Source: an uncultured Chitinophagales bacterium
GTDB lineage: Bacteria > Bacteroidota > Bacteroidia > Chitinophagales > JAHDHT01
Assembly: GCA_938023075.1 (NCBI GenBank)
Contig: CALHDG010000151.1
Span: 1 to 33,088 of the forward strand
Direction of reading: 5' to 3'
Length of the DNA stretch: 33,088 nt
Part shown: one piece after another, positions 8,571-17,900 of the stretch
Layout: every line of letters starts with the position of its first letter
Position numbering within the stretch: position 1 is the first letter of the stretch
The notes under the pieces: model-generated
Databases searched by the model: none
What the model was told of the DNA's origin: nothing
What the model saw: only the letters and a program-made list of their open reading frames with translations
Program-made: the position numbers and the translations under genes

Positions 8571-10145
8571 ATGACGCATCAGCAATTACGTATCAAAAGC
8601 CAGCAGCAAGCGCAAAAAATAGAAGAGTTAAGCCAACTTCTGGAAGAAAAAAGTGAGCGTATAGAGCAACTGGAATTTGAAATTGCCAATTTAAACAAGT
8701 TGGTTTTCGGTGCTAAGCGTGAACGTTTTACCGGCGGTTTGGCTGACCCTTTGCAAAGCCAGCTTTTTGATACTGCCGGATTGGAGCTTGCCGAGTCAAC
8801 AGAGCCTGCCACTTCTTCCCCTGAGCAGCAGGCAGCGGGTAAAAAGAAGAAAAGAAGAAAGCCAACTACCTTTAAACGCAACAGCTTTCCGCCACATTTA
8901 CCAAGAGAAGTACAACTTATAGAACCACAAGACTTTAATACAGATGATCCACAGTACACCAAAATAGGAGAAAACGTTACTGAAATATTGAAATACCATC
9001 CGGCTCATTTAACGGTTAAAAAAATCATCCGACCCAAATACATTAAAAAAAATGATGAAGATGCCGGTGTGAAACAAGCCTTAGTTCCACCAAGATTGAT
9101 ACCCAGTGGTATAGTAGATGAAAGTTTGATAGCCGGTTTAATATGCGAAAAAATATTGCATCATACCCCTGTGCATCGCTTTAACAAAAAGCTGAAACAA
9201 GCCGGGGTTAACTTTATGTCCGATAGTAATTTGTACAACTGGTTTCACCGTGGCGCAGAAGTGCTAATGGTTTTGCAAGAGCAGATTAGAAAAGATATGC
9301 TTGCGCTAAATTATAATCAGGTAGACGAAACGACCATTACCGTATTGGCTAAAAATAAAAAGAATGCCAGCCATAGAGGCTATATGTGGGTAATGTATAA
9401 TCCAACTTTGAAAGCCGTTTTGTTTAACTATCATCCGAGTCGTTCAAAAATAGCAGCCACCGAGTTGGTCGGTAATCAATATACGGGTGTTTTGCAAGCC
9501 GATGGTTACAATGTATATCCAAGTTTGGCTAAAAACTCCGGTATCGAATTAATCCATTGTATGGCACACGCCCGGCGTAAGTTTGCAGAAGCAGAAAATA
9601 ACGATCCACCCAAAGCCGCTTATGTGTTAGAAAAAATGCAGGTACTTTATCAAATAGAACGCCATGCCCGCAAAAAACAGTTTGACCACAAAGCCCGTGA
9701 GCAATTGCGCCAGCAAAAAGCCCTGCCAGTTTTAAATGAACTAAAAAGTTGGTTTGATGATACTTTAACAAGGGGTAAAATATTACCCAAAAGTGCCATC
9801 GGCAAAGCCATCAGCTATAGCTTAGCCCGTTGGCGAGGCTTGTGTGCTTATGTGTACAATGGCACTTTAGAAATTGATAATAACTTGGTAGAAAACACCA
9901 TTCGCCCCATTGCTTTAGGCAGAAAAAATTATCTGTTTGCCGGCTCGCATAGTGGTGCAGACAGTTTAGCCTGCTTGTATACCATAGTAGGAACAGCCAA
10001 ACACTATAACTTAAACGTTCAAAACTATTTAACCTGGTTGTTCCAAAAAATAGCTGCCGAAAAAATGACAGATGCCAACATCAAAAGTTGTTTACCCTAC
10101 AACTTTACTGCCCAGCAAACTGATCAGCTTAAATTATCGGGGTAA
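8571..10145 (+). CDS. tnpC: IS66 transposase TnpC
   Basis: The 524-aa transposase is full length. An N-terminal coiled coil (residues about 5-45, QQAQKIEELSQLLEEK) leads to a Zn-finger-like and helix-turn-helix region. The DDE catalytic core follows: first Asp in NYNQVDETT, second Asp in VLQADGYNVYPSL, and the Glu in NNLVENTIRPIALGRKN. The C-terminal IS66 element (VQNYLTWLFQKI) is also present. It cuts and joins the element ends. The stop at 10145 touches the right inverted repeat, so coding sequence fills the element almost to its end. Confidence 0.96.
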   Translation: MTHQQLRIKSQQQAQKIEELSQLLEEKSERIEQLEFEIANLNKLVFGAKRERFTGGLADPLQSQLFDTAGLELAESTEPATSSPEQQAAGKKKKRRKPTTFKRNSFPPHLPREVQLIEPQDFNTDDPQYTKIGENVTEILKYHPAHLTVKKIIRPKYIKKNDEDAGVKQALVPPRLIPSGIVDESLIAGLICEKILHHTPVHRFNKKLKQAGVNFMSDSNLYNWFHRGAEVLMVLQEQIRKDMLALNYNQVDETTITVLAKNKKNASHRGYMWVMYNPTLKAVLFNYHPSRSKIAATELVGNQYTGVLQADGYNVYPSLAKNSGIELIHCMAHARRKFAEAENNDPPKAAYVLEKMQVLYQIERHARKKQFDHKAREQLRQQKALPVLNELKSWFDDTLTRGKILPKSAIGKAISYSLARWRGLCAYVYNGTLEIDNNLVENTIRPIALGRKNYLFAGSHSGADSLACLYTIVGTAKHYNLNVQNYLTWLFQKIAAEKMTDANIKSCLPYNFTAQQTDQLKLSG

Positions 10146-10166
10146 TGGTTTTGCCTTTGTGGATAC
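10145..10166 (-). repeat. IS66 right terminal inverted repeat
   Basis: The reverse complement starts GTATCCACAAAGGC and matches the left end at about 19 of 22 positions. Confidence 0.88.
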
Positions 10167-10174
10167 ATAGTAGA
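10167..10174 (+). repeat. Target-site duplication, right (ATAGTAGA)
   Basis: This is identical to 7827-7834 and directly follows the right inverted repeat. Confidence 0.93.
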
Positions 10175-10426
10175 ATCATCTACATCAATATCATAAATAT
10201 CTACAAAAGCAGGAAATTCTACTTCTTCGGATACTAAGTTTGTGGCTGGATCTTTAAAATTCGTTTCGGTTTCAAAACCAGAAACTACTTTAGATTCAAG
10301 CGTGTTTTGTAAAGTTACAGAAATGTCATCTACCAAGGGGTTATTAATAGTATCGTCTCCACAAGAGCTAAATAATAAGGCAATCAATCCTACAGTAAGG
10401 ATGTTTGAAAATTTAATTAAGTTCAT
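10167..10426 (-). pseudogene. 5' half of a lipoprotein gene split by IS66-family insertion
   Basis: The ATG at 10426 opens a lipoprotein signal (MNLIKFSNILTV, then LLFSSC with the lipid-modified Cys at residue 22). The mature part begins GDDTINNP and is acidic, with no family recognised. At codon 87 the frame enters the insertion element, where it would add a short foreign tail before a stop at about 10124. The intact ancestor would have been a 168-aa lipoprotein made of this part plus 7580-7826. A truncated lipoprotein of about 100 aa could still be made, but loss of function is the simpler reading. Confidence 0.88.
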
Positions 10427-10569
10427 TAATAATTTTTTTTGTTGTTAAATAAATACAGATTTGATGTAATGCACTTGCCTGAATATGAAACGTTTAAAAC
10501 AAATGCAACCATAAAACGAAATAGACTGAAATTATTGTATAAATACTGCTACAAAAATATATTGATCGC

Positions 10570-11646
10570 TTAAACAATCGTTTTCAACGCCTCCTCTAAC
10601 AACCGTTCACTTTGGTTACTTAAATTTTCAAAAGCTTTCGGTTGAAAATGATTCAACTGTTTAACCGCTTTATTTAAGTTAAATAATGTTTGCGGAAAGC
10701 TTAAAAACAGCTTTTGCGTACTTAGTCGCCTGGCTAACAATTCTTGCTCTGTTTGCCCGGGTGTAGGAACAATAAAAGCCGTTCTATTCAAGGCAACTAA
10801 ATCCATAATGCTACTGTAACCGGCTCGACAGATGATATGTTTTGCCTTTAAAAGCAACTTATTAATGGTCAAAGTATCAGCCAAATCAATAATTTTTAAA
10901 TTATCAGGAATTGTTCTTTTTAAATCAATATCATTGCCGCGTACCAATAAAACCTCGCCCTTAAAAAACTTCGTCTGATTAATAATCTTTTGCTCAAAAA
11001 TGCTGCGCTGTGGTTCAGGTCCTGACAATATTACCAAGGTAAAGTTAGTTGTTTCAACCGCTGTCTTTTTCATCCGCGAAAGCGAACCCACAAAAAAATT
11101 AGGAATTTTACAGTGCTTGTTTTTAAATGATAAAGCTCCACTTAACAGATGTCCATCCACATCAGGTATCCATAATTCATTATACTGATTAATGTATTTG
11201 AAATTCCGTTTATCTACTAAAGGCTTAAAAATACCAAAACCATTGGGTAAGGGAATGTTCACTTGATGCGTTAAAAAAACCGAATACACTTTTGTTGAAT
11301 AACAGCCATACCGGTTGTCCGAAATAATACAATCCACTTTATAGTCAACTACTATTTTTTCAATCAATTGATGGCTTTGTTCTATCGTTTTTAACAAACG
11401 AGGTGTTTGCCAAAGCATCGATAAAAACATGCTACCCTTTTGAGGATACCAAATGTTGTACGCCGGTAATTCAACAAATTTTAAGTTGGCAAATTCACGT
11501 TTCAATAACATTAATGCCAAACCATCTGAAGCAATGACCACTTGGTGCCCGTTTGCTAATAACTTTTCTATTATTGGTATACAACGCGTGGCATGACCCA
11601 AACCCCAATTTAAAATGGCGAGTAAAACAGTTTTTTGTGTATTCAA
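10570..11646 (-). CDS. MJ1255-type glycosyltransferase (GT28/MurG-like fold)
   Basis: The 358-aa product opens with KTVLLAILNWGLGHATR, the glycine-rich acceptor-side loop typical of the MJ1255/VC2487 glycosyltransferase family, which shares the GT-B fold with MurG. The N-domain includes IISDNRYGCYS and the C-domain has VILSGPEPQRS and CRAGYSSIMDLVAL followed by VPTPGQTEQELLA, which fit the nucleotide-sugar binding half of the family. The acceptor and sugar are not known; cell-envelope glycan or lipid synthesis is an inference. The start is a TTG at 11646, as no ATG lies between it and the conserved N-terminal motif. It is transcribed away from the small lipoprotein gene at 11746. Confidence 0.82.
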   Translation of the reverse strand: MNTQKTVLLAILNWGLGHATRCIPIIEKLLANGHQVVIASDGLALMLLKREFANLKFVELPAYNIWYPQKGSMFLSMLWQTPRLLKTIEQSHQLIEKIVVDYKVDCIISDNRYGCYSTKVYSVFLTHQVNIPLPNGFGIFKPLVDKRNFKYINQYNELWIPDVDGHLLSGALSFKNKHCKIPNFFVGSLSRMKKTAVETTNFTLVILSGPEPQRSIFEQKIINQTKFFKGEVLLVRGNDIDLKRTIPDNLKIIDLADTLTINKLLLKAKHIICRAGYSSIMDLVALNRTAFIVPTPGQTEQELLARRLSTQKLFLSFPQTLFNLNKAVKQLNHFQPKAFENLSNQSERLLEEALKTIV

Positions 11647-11745
11647 TTAACGTTAAAAAGCTCCTATCATATAAAATATCTACCCAAAAATACGTTTATT
11701 TGTTAAACTTACTAATAGGTAGACCATCAAAATTAAAAATAACGA

Positions 11746-11919
11746 ATGAAACAATTTATTGCCATATTATGTTTAGGTGTCTTTTTCTTATCGCTAACAA
11801 GCTGTGCCGCCATGCGAAAAAGAAAATGCAACAAATGCCCCAAGTTTAATCAGATAGAACCTGCCAAAACCGCTGAAGATCTTTGCAAAACGGACAATTA
11901 TCCGATACCAAGTTTGTAA
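11746..11919 (+). CDS. Small (57-aa) lipoprotein
   Basis: The ATG at 11746 begins a signal peptide with a clear lipobox, L17-T-S-C20 (FFLSLTSC), so the mature protein would be only 38 residues long after lipid attachment. The mature part is basic near the start (MRKRKCNKCPKF, with a C-x-x-C pair) and ends DNYPIPSL. No family is recognised. The frame is short and easy to miss. A structured 3' element begins 24 nt after its stop, as it does after three other genes of the window, which supports this being a real gene. It is divergent from the glycosyltransferase gene and precedes the TPR gene on the same strand. Confidence 0.72.
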   Translation: MKQFIAILCLGVFFLSLTSCAAMRKRKCNKCPKFNQIEPAKTAEDLCKTDNYPIPSL

Positions 11920-11943
11920 ATAACGGTTCTTTAAGTTGAAGAA

Positions 11944-12065
11944 AAAATTAATTTGCAGCGAAACAGCCGGTCACGCAAAAACGGCAGTCCCGCTTTCCGT
12001 TCAAATGCCTTTGCTTGGCGACAAGGCAACCGCTGCAAAAGGCATAACCACTACAATCGGGGCTA
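11944..12065 (+). ncRNA. Structured 3' element, copy B
   Basis: It begins AAAAAATTAATTTGCAGCG 24 nt after the small lipoprotein stop. The outer stem AGTCCCG (11986-11992) pairs with CGGGGCT (12058-12064). Conserved boxes are CTTTCCGTTCAA and AACCACTACAAT. The inner stem ATGCCTTTGC (12005-12014) pairs with GCAAAAGGCAT (12035-12045). This copy lies in the apparent N-terminal extension of the TPR gene, where its translation mimics protein sequence. Confidence 0.6.
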
Positions 12066-12094
12066 ATTTAAAACCGGCTAACGTCGTATTAGCG

Positions 12095-13591
12095 TTGCTA
12101 TTCAAAATCAACACAACCTTAATTACAGTAGTTTGGTTATTGGTATTTGGTATTTGGAGCTTCTCAACAAAGGCTCAACAATTCAACTACCACGAAACAT
12201 GCAAACAAACCTACAATCAAATAATGCAACTTAAAATACCCCTTGCCCTGCAAACCATCAAACAACAAAAACAAGCCGAACCCGATAATTGTGCCTGGCT
12301 TTTATTAGAAAGCTACTGTGGTTTTTTGAGTATATATATACAAGAAGATTACGAAGTATTTGAAAAATTTGAAACCGATTTTGATCATAAAATTGCAAAA
12401 GTTAATCAGCTACCCGATGATAACCCATGGAAGCGATATGTAAAAGCAGAACTCAATTTACACAAAGCTTTTGCCCGCGCTAAGTTTGAAGAATATATCA
12501 CTACGTTGTGGGAGTTACGTAAAGGGTTTAAATTATTAGAAGAAAATGCACGCCGGTTTCCTAACTTTCAACCTAACCAAAAATCGTTAGGCTTTTTTCA
12601 TGCCGTTATTGGTACCATTCCCAATAAATATCGTTTTGGCGCAAAGTTGTTAGGCTTTAACGGCAATGTTGAACAAGGCATGCAAGAGTTGAAAGATTAT
12701 CAACACTATGCTAAAGCCGAAAATATTTTTTACGAAGAAGCCCATTTAATCCATCTTTTCTTTTTGATTTACTTAGATAAAAAACACCAACAAGCCTGGG
12801 AAATGGTTCAGCAACAACTGCAACCCAAACAAAATTTATTGCACAATTTTTTATATGCCGAAATAGCGCATAAGGCAGGCAAAGGAGACCAAGCCATTGA
12901 AGCAGCCGAAAACAGACCAAGCGGCAATGATTATTTGCCCTGGTATTTTATGGATTTCTTCACCGGTATTGTAAAAATGTCGCGCTTAGATGAAGATGCC
13001 GATCAATACATTGAACGGTTTTTAAATAATTTTAAGGGTAAGCATTATATTAAAGAAGCTTGGCAACGCTTGGCATTATGCAATTTAATGAAAGGCGATA
13101 CCACCTTATATTTTCAGCAATTAGCCAACTGCAAAACGCAAGGTGCCGAGTTAATGGATGCCGACCGGCAAGCCATGAAAGATGCTGAATTGAAAACCTT
13201 GCCCAATATCCATCTGTTAAAAGCCCGTTTTTTAAATGATGGTGGATATACCGATCGCGCTATATCTATTTTAAATGATATGGACACCACACAACTATCT
13301 ACTTCTCATAAAATAGAATGGTTGTATCGCTATGCGAAAGTTTATCAAATGGCTGGGGATAACGAAAATGCTCAATATTTTTATAATGTAACCATTAATA
13401 CTTCGCCAAATAATGAACTCTATTTTGGTGCCAAAGCATGTTTGCAACTCGGGCATATGTATGCCGGTACAAATCAATTTGCACTGGCTGAAAAATATTA
13501 TAAACAAGTTGGACAATTTGATAAACATCCATTTAAAAACAGTTTTGAACAACAAGCCAAAGCTGGTTTAAACCGTATCAAAAAATTTTAA
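12095..13591 (+). CDS. Secreted tetratricopeptide-repeat protein
   Basis: The frame is open from a TTG at 11936 (551 aa), but its first ~45 codons are the translation of a repeat that is noncoding elsewhere. I prefer the TTG at 12095, which gives a 498-aa protein that opens directly with a signal peptide (MLFKINTTLITVVWLLVFG, cleavage near TKA-QQ). The rest is alpha-helical with TPR-like helix pairs; the clearest are in the last 120 residues (SHKIEWLYRYAKVYQMAGD, then GAKACLQLGHMYAGTNQFA, ALAEKYYKQVGQF). Such proteins are scaffolds in the periplasm; the partner is unknown. The stop overlaps the murB start (TAATG), so the two are translated together. The use of a TTG start is the least certain point. 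Confidence 0.72.
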   Translation: MLFKINTTLITVVWLLVFGIWSFSTKAQQFNYHETCKQTYNQIMQLKIPLALQTIKQQKQAEPDNCAWLLLESYCGFLSIYIQEDYEVFEKFETDFDHKIAKVNQLPDDNPWKRYVKAELNLHKAFARAKFEEYITTLWELRKGFKLLEENARRFPNFQPNQKSLGFFHAVIGTIPNKYRFGAKLLGFNGNVEQGMQELKDYQHYAKAENIFYEEAHLIHLFFLIYLDKKHQQAWEMVQQQLQPKQNLLHNFLYAEIAHKAGKGDQAIEAAENRPSGNDYLPWYFMDFFTGIVKMSRLDEDADQYIERFLNNFKGKHYIKEAWQRLALCNLMKGDTTLYFQQLANCKTQGAELMDADRQAMKDAELKTLPNIHLLKARFLNDGGYTDRAISILNDMDTTQLSTSHKIEWLYRYAKVYQMAGDNENAQYFYNVTINTSPNNELYFGAKACLQLGHMYAGTNQFALAEKYYKQVGQFDKHPFKNSFEQQAKAGLNRIKKF

Positions 13592-14607
13592 TGGCATTAA
13601 TAGAAGAAAACAAATCACTTAAAACATACAATACCTTTAATATTGATGCAAGCGCAACTTATTTTGCCGAAGTTAAACAAGCTGACGATGTTATAGCACT
13701 CCTTCATCATCCGGTTTATCAAAAGCACCAAACCTTAATTATTGGTGGTGGCAGTAATATTTTACTTACCCAAAATTTTGATGGCTTAGTTATCCATAAC
13801 CAAATAAAAGGCATCGAAGTTATTCACGAATCAATTGAAAATGTTTGGGTTGAGTTTGGAGCCGGTGAAATTTGGCACAATTGTGTATTGCATTGCATTA
13901 AAAACAATTGGGCAGGTATTGAGAATTTATCTTTAATTCCTGGTTATGTTGGTGCCGCGCCTATGCAAAATATTGGAGCTTATGGAGTAGAATTAAAAGA
14001 TGTTTTTGAAGCCTTGCATGCCATCAATGTACAAACCGGCGAAACGGTGTTGTTTAAAAATAAAGATTGCCATTTTGGCTATCGCGAAAGCATCTTTAAA
14101 AACACTTTGAAAAACCAATTTTTAATTACTAAGGTTGTTTTGCGCTTAAACAAAAGCCCTCAATTTAACATCAGCTACGGTGCTATTGAAAAAACCTTAG
14201 AGACACAAGGTGTTAAAGCGTTGACTATAAAAGCTATCAGCGATGCGGTTATTCAGATTAGACAAAGTAAGTTGCCTAACCCAAAAATGGTGGGCAATGC
14301 TGGCAGCTTTTTTAAAAATCCGGTGGTTGATAGTTTGCTTGCGGCATCCATAAAAAGAGATTATCCTAACATGCCATTTTACCCAAACAACCATAAAACA
14401 AAAATACCTGCCGGTTGGCTAATTGACCAATGCGGCTGGAAAGGTAAAGTAGTGGGTGAAACGGGCACTTATAAAAATCAGGCTTTGGTGTTAGTTAATC
14501 ATGGCAAGGCTACCGGTAGAGAAATTTTTGCTTTGTCTGAAAAAATACAACAATCGGTAAAAGAACGATTTGGCATAAGTTTGCAGCGGGAGGTTAATGT
14601 GGTTTGA
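13591..14607 (+). CDS. murB: UDP-N-acetylenolpyruvoylglucosamine reductase
   Basis: The 338-aa length and motifs fit the type I (E. coli-like) MurB family, which reduces UDP-GlcNAc-enolpyruvate to UDP-MurNAc with NADPH and FAD during peptidoglycan synthesis in the cytosol. FAD-binding segments are IIGGGSNILLT (about 50-60) and LSLIPGYVGAAPMQNIGAYG (about 113-132). Y164 and R165 (FGYRES) and S239 (GNAGSFFKNP), the proton donor, are present, as is the C-terminal Glu in LQREVNVV. It overlaps the TPR gene by one base, which implies co-transcription. Confidence 0.97.
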   Translation: MALIEENKSLKTYNTFNIDASATYFAEVKQADDVIALLHHPVYQKHQTLIIGGGSNILLTQNFDGLVIHNQIKGIEVIHESIENVWVEFGAGEIWHNCVLHCIKNNWAGIENLSLIPGYVGAAPMQNIGAYGVELKDVFEALHAINVQTGETVLFKNKDCHFGYRESIFKNTLKNQFLITKVVLRLNKSPQFNISYGAIEKTLETQGVKALTIKAISDAVIQIRQSKLPNPKMVGNAGSFFKNPVVDSLLAASIKRDYPNMPFYPNNHKTKIPAGWLIDQCGWKGKVVGETGTYKNQALVLVNHGKATGREIFALSEKIQQSVKERFGISLQREVNVV

Positions 14608-14887
14608 TTAAATTATCTTGAATGTATGGCTATCAAATCAATCGTAAAAGCGAGGTTATAAGTTTTATTGCTTTTGAGTAACTACATGTTTGGGCAGAAG
14701 TTACCTCAAGAAATTTGTATCAATTATTATGTTGGGGTTGATTGTTTAAGTAATTTGAAAATGAAACTGTACAAGGTATTTGTCATACACATCAGGAATT
14801 TTCTTACCATTTATCTAAAAATAAAAAATATTATAGAGCTAAACAATTGATCGAAAAAAGAGAATGTTGATCGATTTATTAATTAAT

Positions 14888-14954
14888 AGTCAGTCAAGTT
14901 GACGGTGACGGATTAATTTTGTCAAATTAACAGACCGTATCAGCTTGACTGACT
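14888..14954. repeat. 67-nt extended hairpin in the murB / giant-gene 3' gap
   Basis: AGTCAGTCAAG (14888-14898) pairs perfectly with CTTGACTGACT (14944-14954). Inside, TTGA pairs with TCAG, GGT with ACC, and TTAATTT with AAATTAA around a TGTC loop. It lies between two convergent genes and could be a bidirectional terminator or a mobile palindrome. Its right arm and the following bases (AGCTTGACTGACTACTTAG) recur at 21446-21464 with two mismatches. The remainder of 14608-14971 shows no supported gene. Confidence 0.7.
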
Positions 14955-14971
14955 ACTTAGGTATATTGTTA

Positions 14972-17900
14972 CTACATTTTAATAAACTTTGTAGTTAGTA
15001 CTTTTTCGTTTTCGGTTGTTAAGGTTACTAAATATTGTAAGTTGTGGGTTAAATGACTTACGTTTATTTTCAATACTTCCGTTAAAGGTAGGTTATTATT
15101 GTATACCATTTTTCCATTGGTTGAATAGATGCTTACTTCAACGGTTTTCATACTGTTTAAATCTATTGCTTTACTAATGTCAATATTAATATAACTTGCA
15201 GCCGGATTTGGAAACAGGTTAATGTTGTGTTTGTTGAAATGGGTTGCTGCTATTTTTGGTGAACTGCCGCAATTTTTTATAACAATATCATCAATATAAA
15301 CCCGGTCGCCGTTAGAACTGGCATCGCAACGAAGCCGAATTCTTGTGTTACCGGTAAGGTTTGCAGTTATGGTTTCGGATACTTCATAACGAGTGCCATT
15401 GTTAAATTCTGCTCCAGATCTCCAACTTTTAACTGTTGTATAGGAGCTGCCTCCATTTCCGGAAACTTCGAGTAAAAAATCTTCTCCCGGTTCCATACTT
15501 AAGGCGATAAACGAAAAGCTCAGCTCTATACTATTATAGTTGCTTAGGTTCAACACATCAGAAAATAAAGAAGAAGCCCTGCCAGAATTGTCTCGTAATC
15601 GAACCCCGCGTATACCGGAGTTAGTCAAATATTCATTTTGAAACCAGAAACAGTCACTTCCACCATCATTCCAAATACCCAGTCCGTTTTCAAAATCTTC
15701 GCTGTTAATTTCTATACAATTGTCTTCGTTACAAAGGTTAGGATTGCATTCGTCGGTATCATCGGGATCAAGCACTGAACAAACACCATCATTATCTGCA
15801 TCTACAAGCGTTCCAACACATTCGCAATTGTTGTTGTAAATGCCATTGCTTATGCAAGGATCTTCTTCGCTGATGCATGGAGCGTTTAACATACAGTTAC
15901 CATTGGTTTCATCACAAGCATTACCTATACCATCCTCATCGCTGTCAGCTTGATTAGTATTCATAATAAAAACACAATTGTCTAATTCATCTGGTACATC
16001 ATCGCCATCAGTATCTAAACCGGTGCAATTTTGTATCACAATATCGTCAATATAAATTCTATCTCCATTAGAACTGGCATCACAACGAAAACGAATTCTT
16101 GTATTGTTTGAGAAACTCAAGCTGACTGTTTCATTTTCATAATATCTTGTACCGTTTGTAAATTCAATGCCGGCACTCCAACTTTTAACTGTGGTATATG
16201 AATTACCTCCATCGGTTGACAGCTCTAACAAAAAGTCTTCTCCGGGCTCCATACTTAAAGGTAAATATGAAAAGCCTATATCTATTGTATTGAAACTACT
16301 GAAATCTAAAACATCGGAAAACAAAGAAGAAGAAGAACCGGAATTGTCTCTTATACGAATACCTCTGGAGCCTGAATTGGCATAGTCTTCATTTAGAAAA
16401 CGGGTACAATCAACACCACCATCATTCCAAATGCCGAAACCGGCTTCAAAATTTTCACTATTAATTAACACGCAGTCTTCACCTATGCAAACATTCGGTA
16501 TGCATTCGTTTTGATCATCCGGATCAAGTGCCGCACAAACACCATCATTGTCCTGGTCTATTTCTGTACCAATGCACTCACAATTATTATTGTATGTTCC
16601 ATTTGTAACACAAGGATTTTCGGCTACAGCACAAGGGCTGTTTAGTGTGCAATTTCCATTCGTATCATCACAAACATTACCTACACCATCTGAATCACTA
16701 TCTGCCTGGTTCGTATTATCGGTAAAAACACAATTATCAGAATCATCCGGTACGCCATCTCCGTCGGTATCTGTTGGAGCAACTACCCCTGTACATGCTT
16801 CTTCAATTACGATTTTGTCAATAATGAGGTTGGTATATTCGTCAAAGTAAGTTTTTTTATTCACAAATAATCCTAAAGTAAAGGTATGATTTCCGGCAGG
16901 CAAATTGTTAACTGAAAGGGATACATTTTGTACGCCTGTTCTATCTAAGTCTCCCCCATTTCCATTTCCAAATATTTGGCTAAGATAAATATTGTCATCA
17001 TTAGAAATGAATGCTCCGTTGAGCATAAACCTTACTTCGCTAAACTCATCTGGTTCGTAGGGGCTTTGAAGAACCATTTCGTAAGTTAGATTAATTATAA
17101 TAGTATTGGTTTGTGTGGTGGTGAAGGTGGAGCTTATTCCAACAGACATATCATAAATATCGGCATTGTCGGTTCCGCCAACAGCCAACTCTACAATGTC
17201 ATTATCACCAAAAGGAAACAGGTATTCATACACAGATTGGCTATTGGAAAAAGGACCGGACTCAAAAGAAAAAGACCCTAAACCGTTTATGAAATCCTCT
17301 GAAAAAATAACAACGTTTCCTATACAACCTGGCGGGCAGCTACAATCATCAGCGTATGTGCTGGCCTCTCCATTTGCATCTATACAAGGTGCACCGGGTA
17401 TAGCCGTTCCGTTGCAAACACCTGCGCAATCTTGTACACTGCATGAACCATCGTCTATACAAGCAAGCGGATTGTAATTACAAGCCGAAGCATCGGTACA
17501 GCCCAATACTTCATTACAAGGATCTGTACAAGCCATATTACCTAAAATACAACTTCCATCATCGCAATTAGCTGATGCATTATAGTTACATGCCATTGCA
17601 TTTGTACAACCCAATACTTGCTGCTCAACAATTTCACATGAACATTGATCTGCACTTAATTGAGTTATGTCGCCACCACAAGGATCGGTATTGCAAACCG
17701 GAACGGATAAACAAGTTCCATCATCACAATTGGCGGCCTCGTTGTAGTTGCAAGCTGTAACATCCATACACCCTAAAGTTTGTGCTTCAACAAGCGTGCA
17801 GTTGCAACCATCTTCGCTTAGTTGTTGAATATCTCCTTCACAAGGATTGGTATTGCAAACCGGAACGGGTAAACAAGTTCCATCATCACAATTGGCGGCT

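Larger units (their letters stand above)
7835..10166 (+). mobile_element. IS66-family insertion sequence, complete
   Basis: The 2332-bp element has three genes in the IS66 order (tnpA, tnpB, tnpC). Terminal inverted repeats begin GTATCCACAAA at 7835 and at the complement of 10166, with about 19 of 22 matching bases. Flanking copies of ATAGTAGA give the 8-bp target duplication expected of IS66. All three frames look open and the duplication is perfect, so the insertion appears recent and the element may still be active. It lies in opposite orientation to the lipoprotein gene that it interrupts. Confidence 0.95.

Noticed and set aside
14668-14850. 60-aa frame after murB
   Set aside because: TTG start, no motif, AT-driven composition; probably chance.
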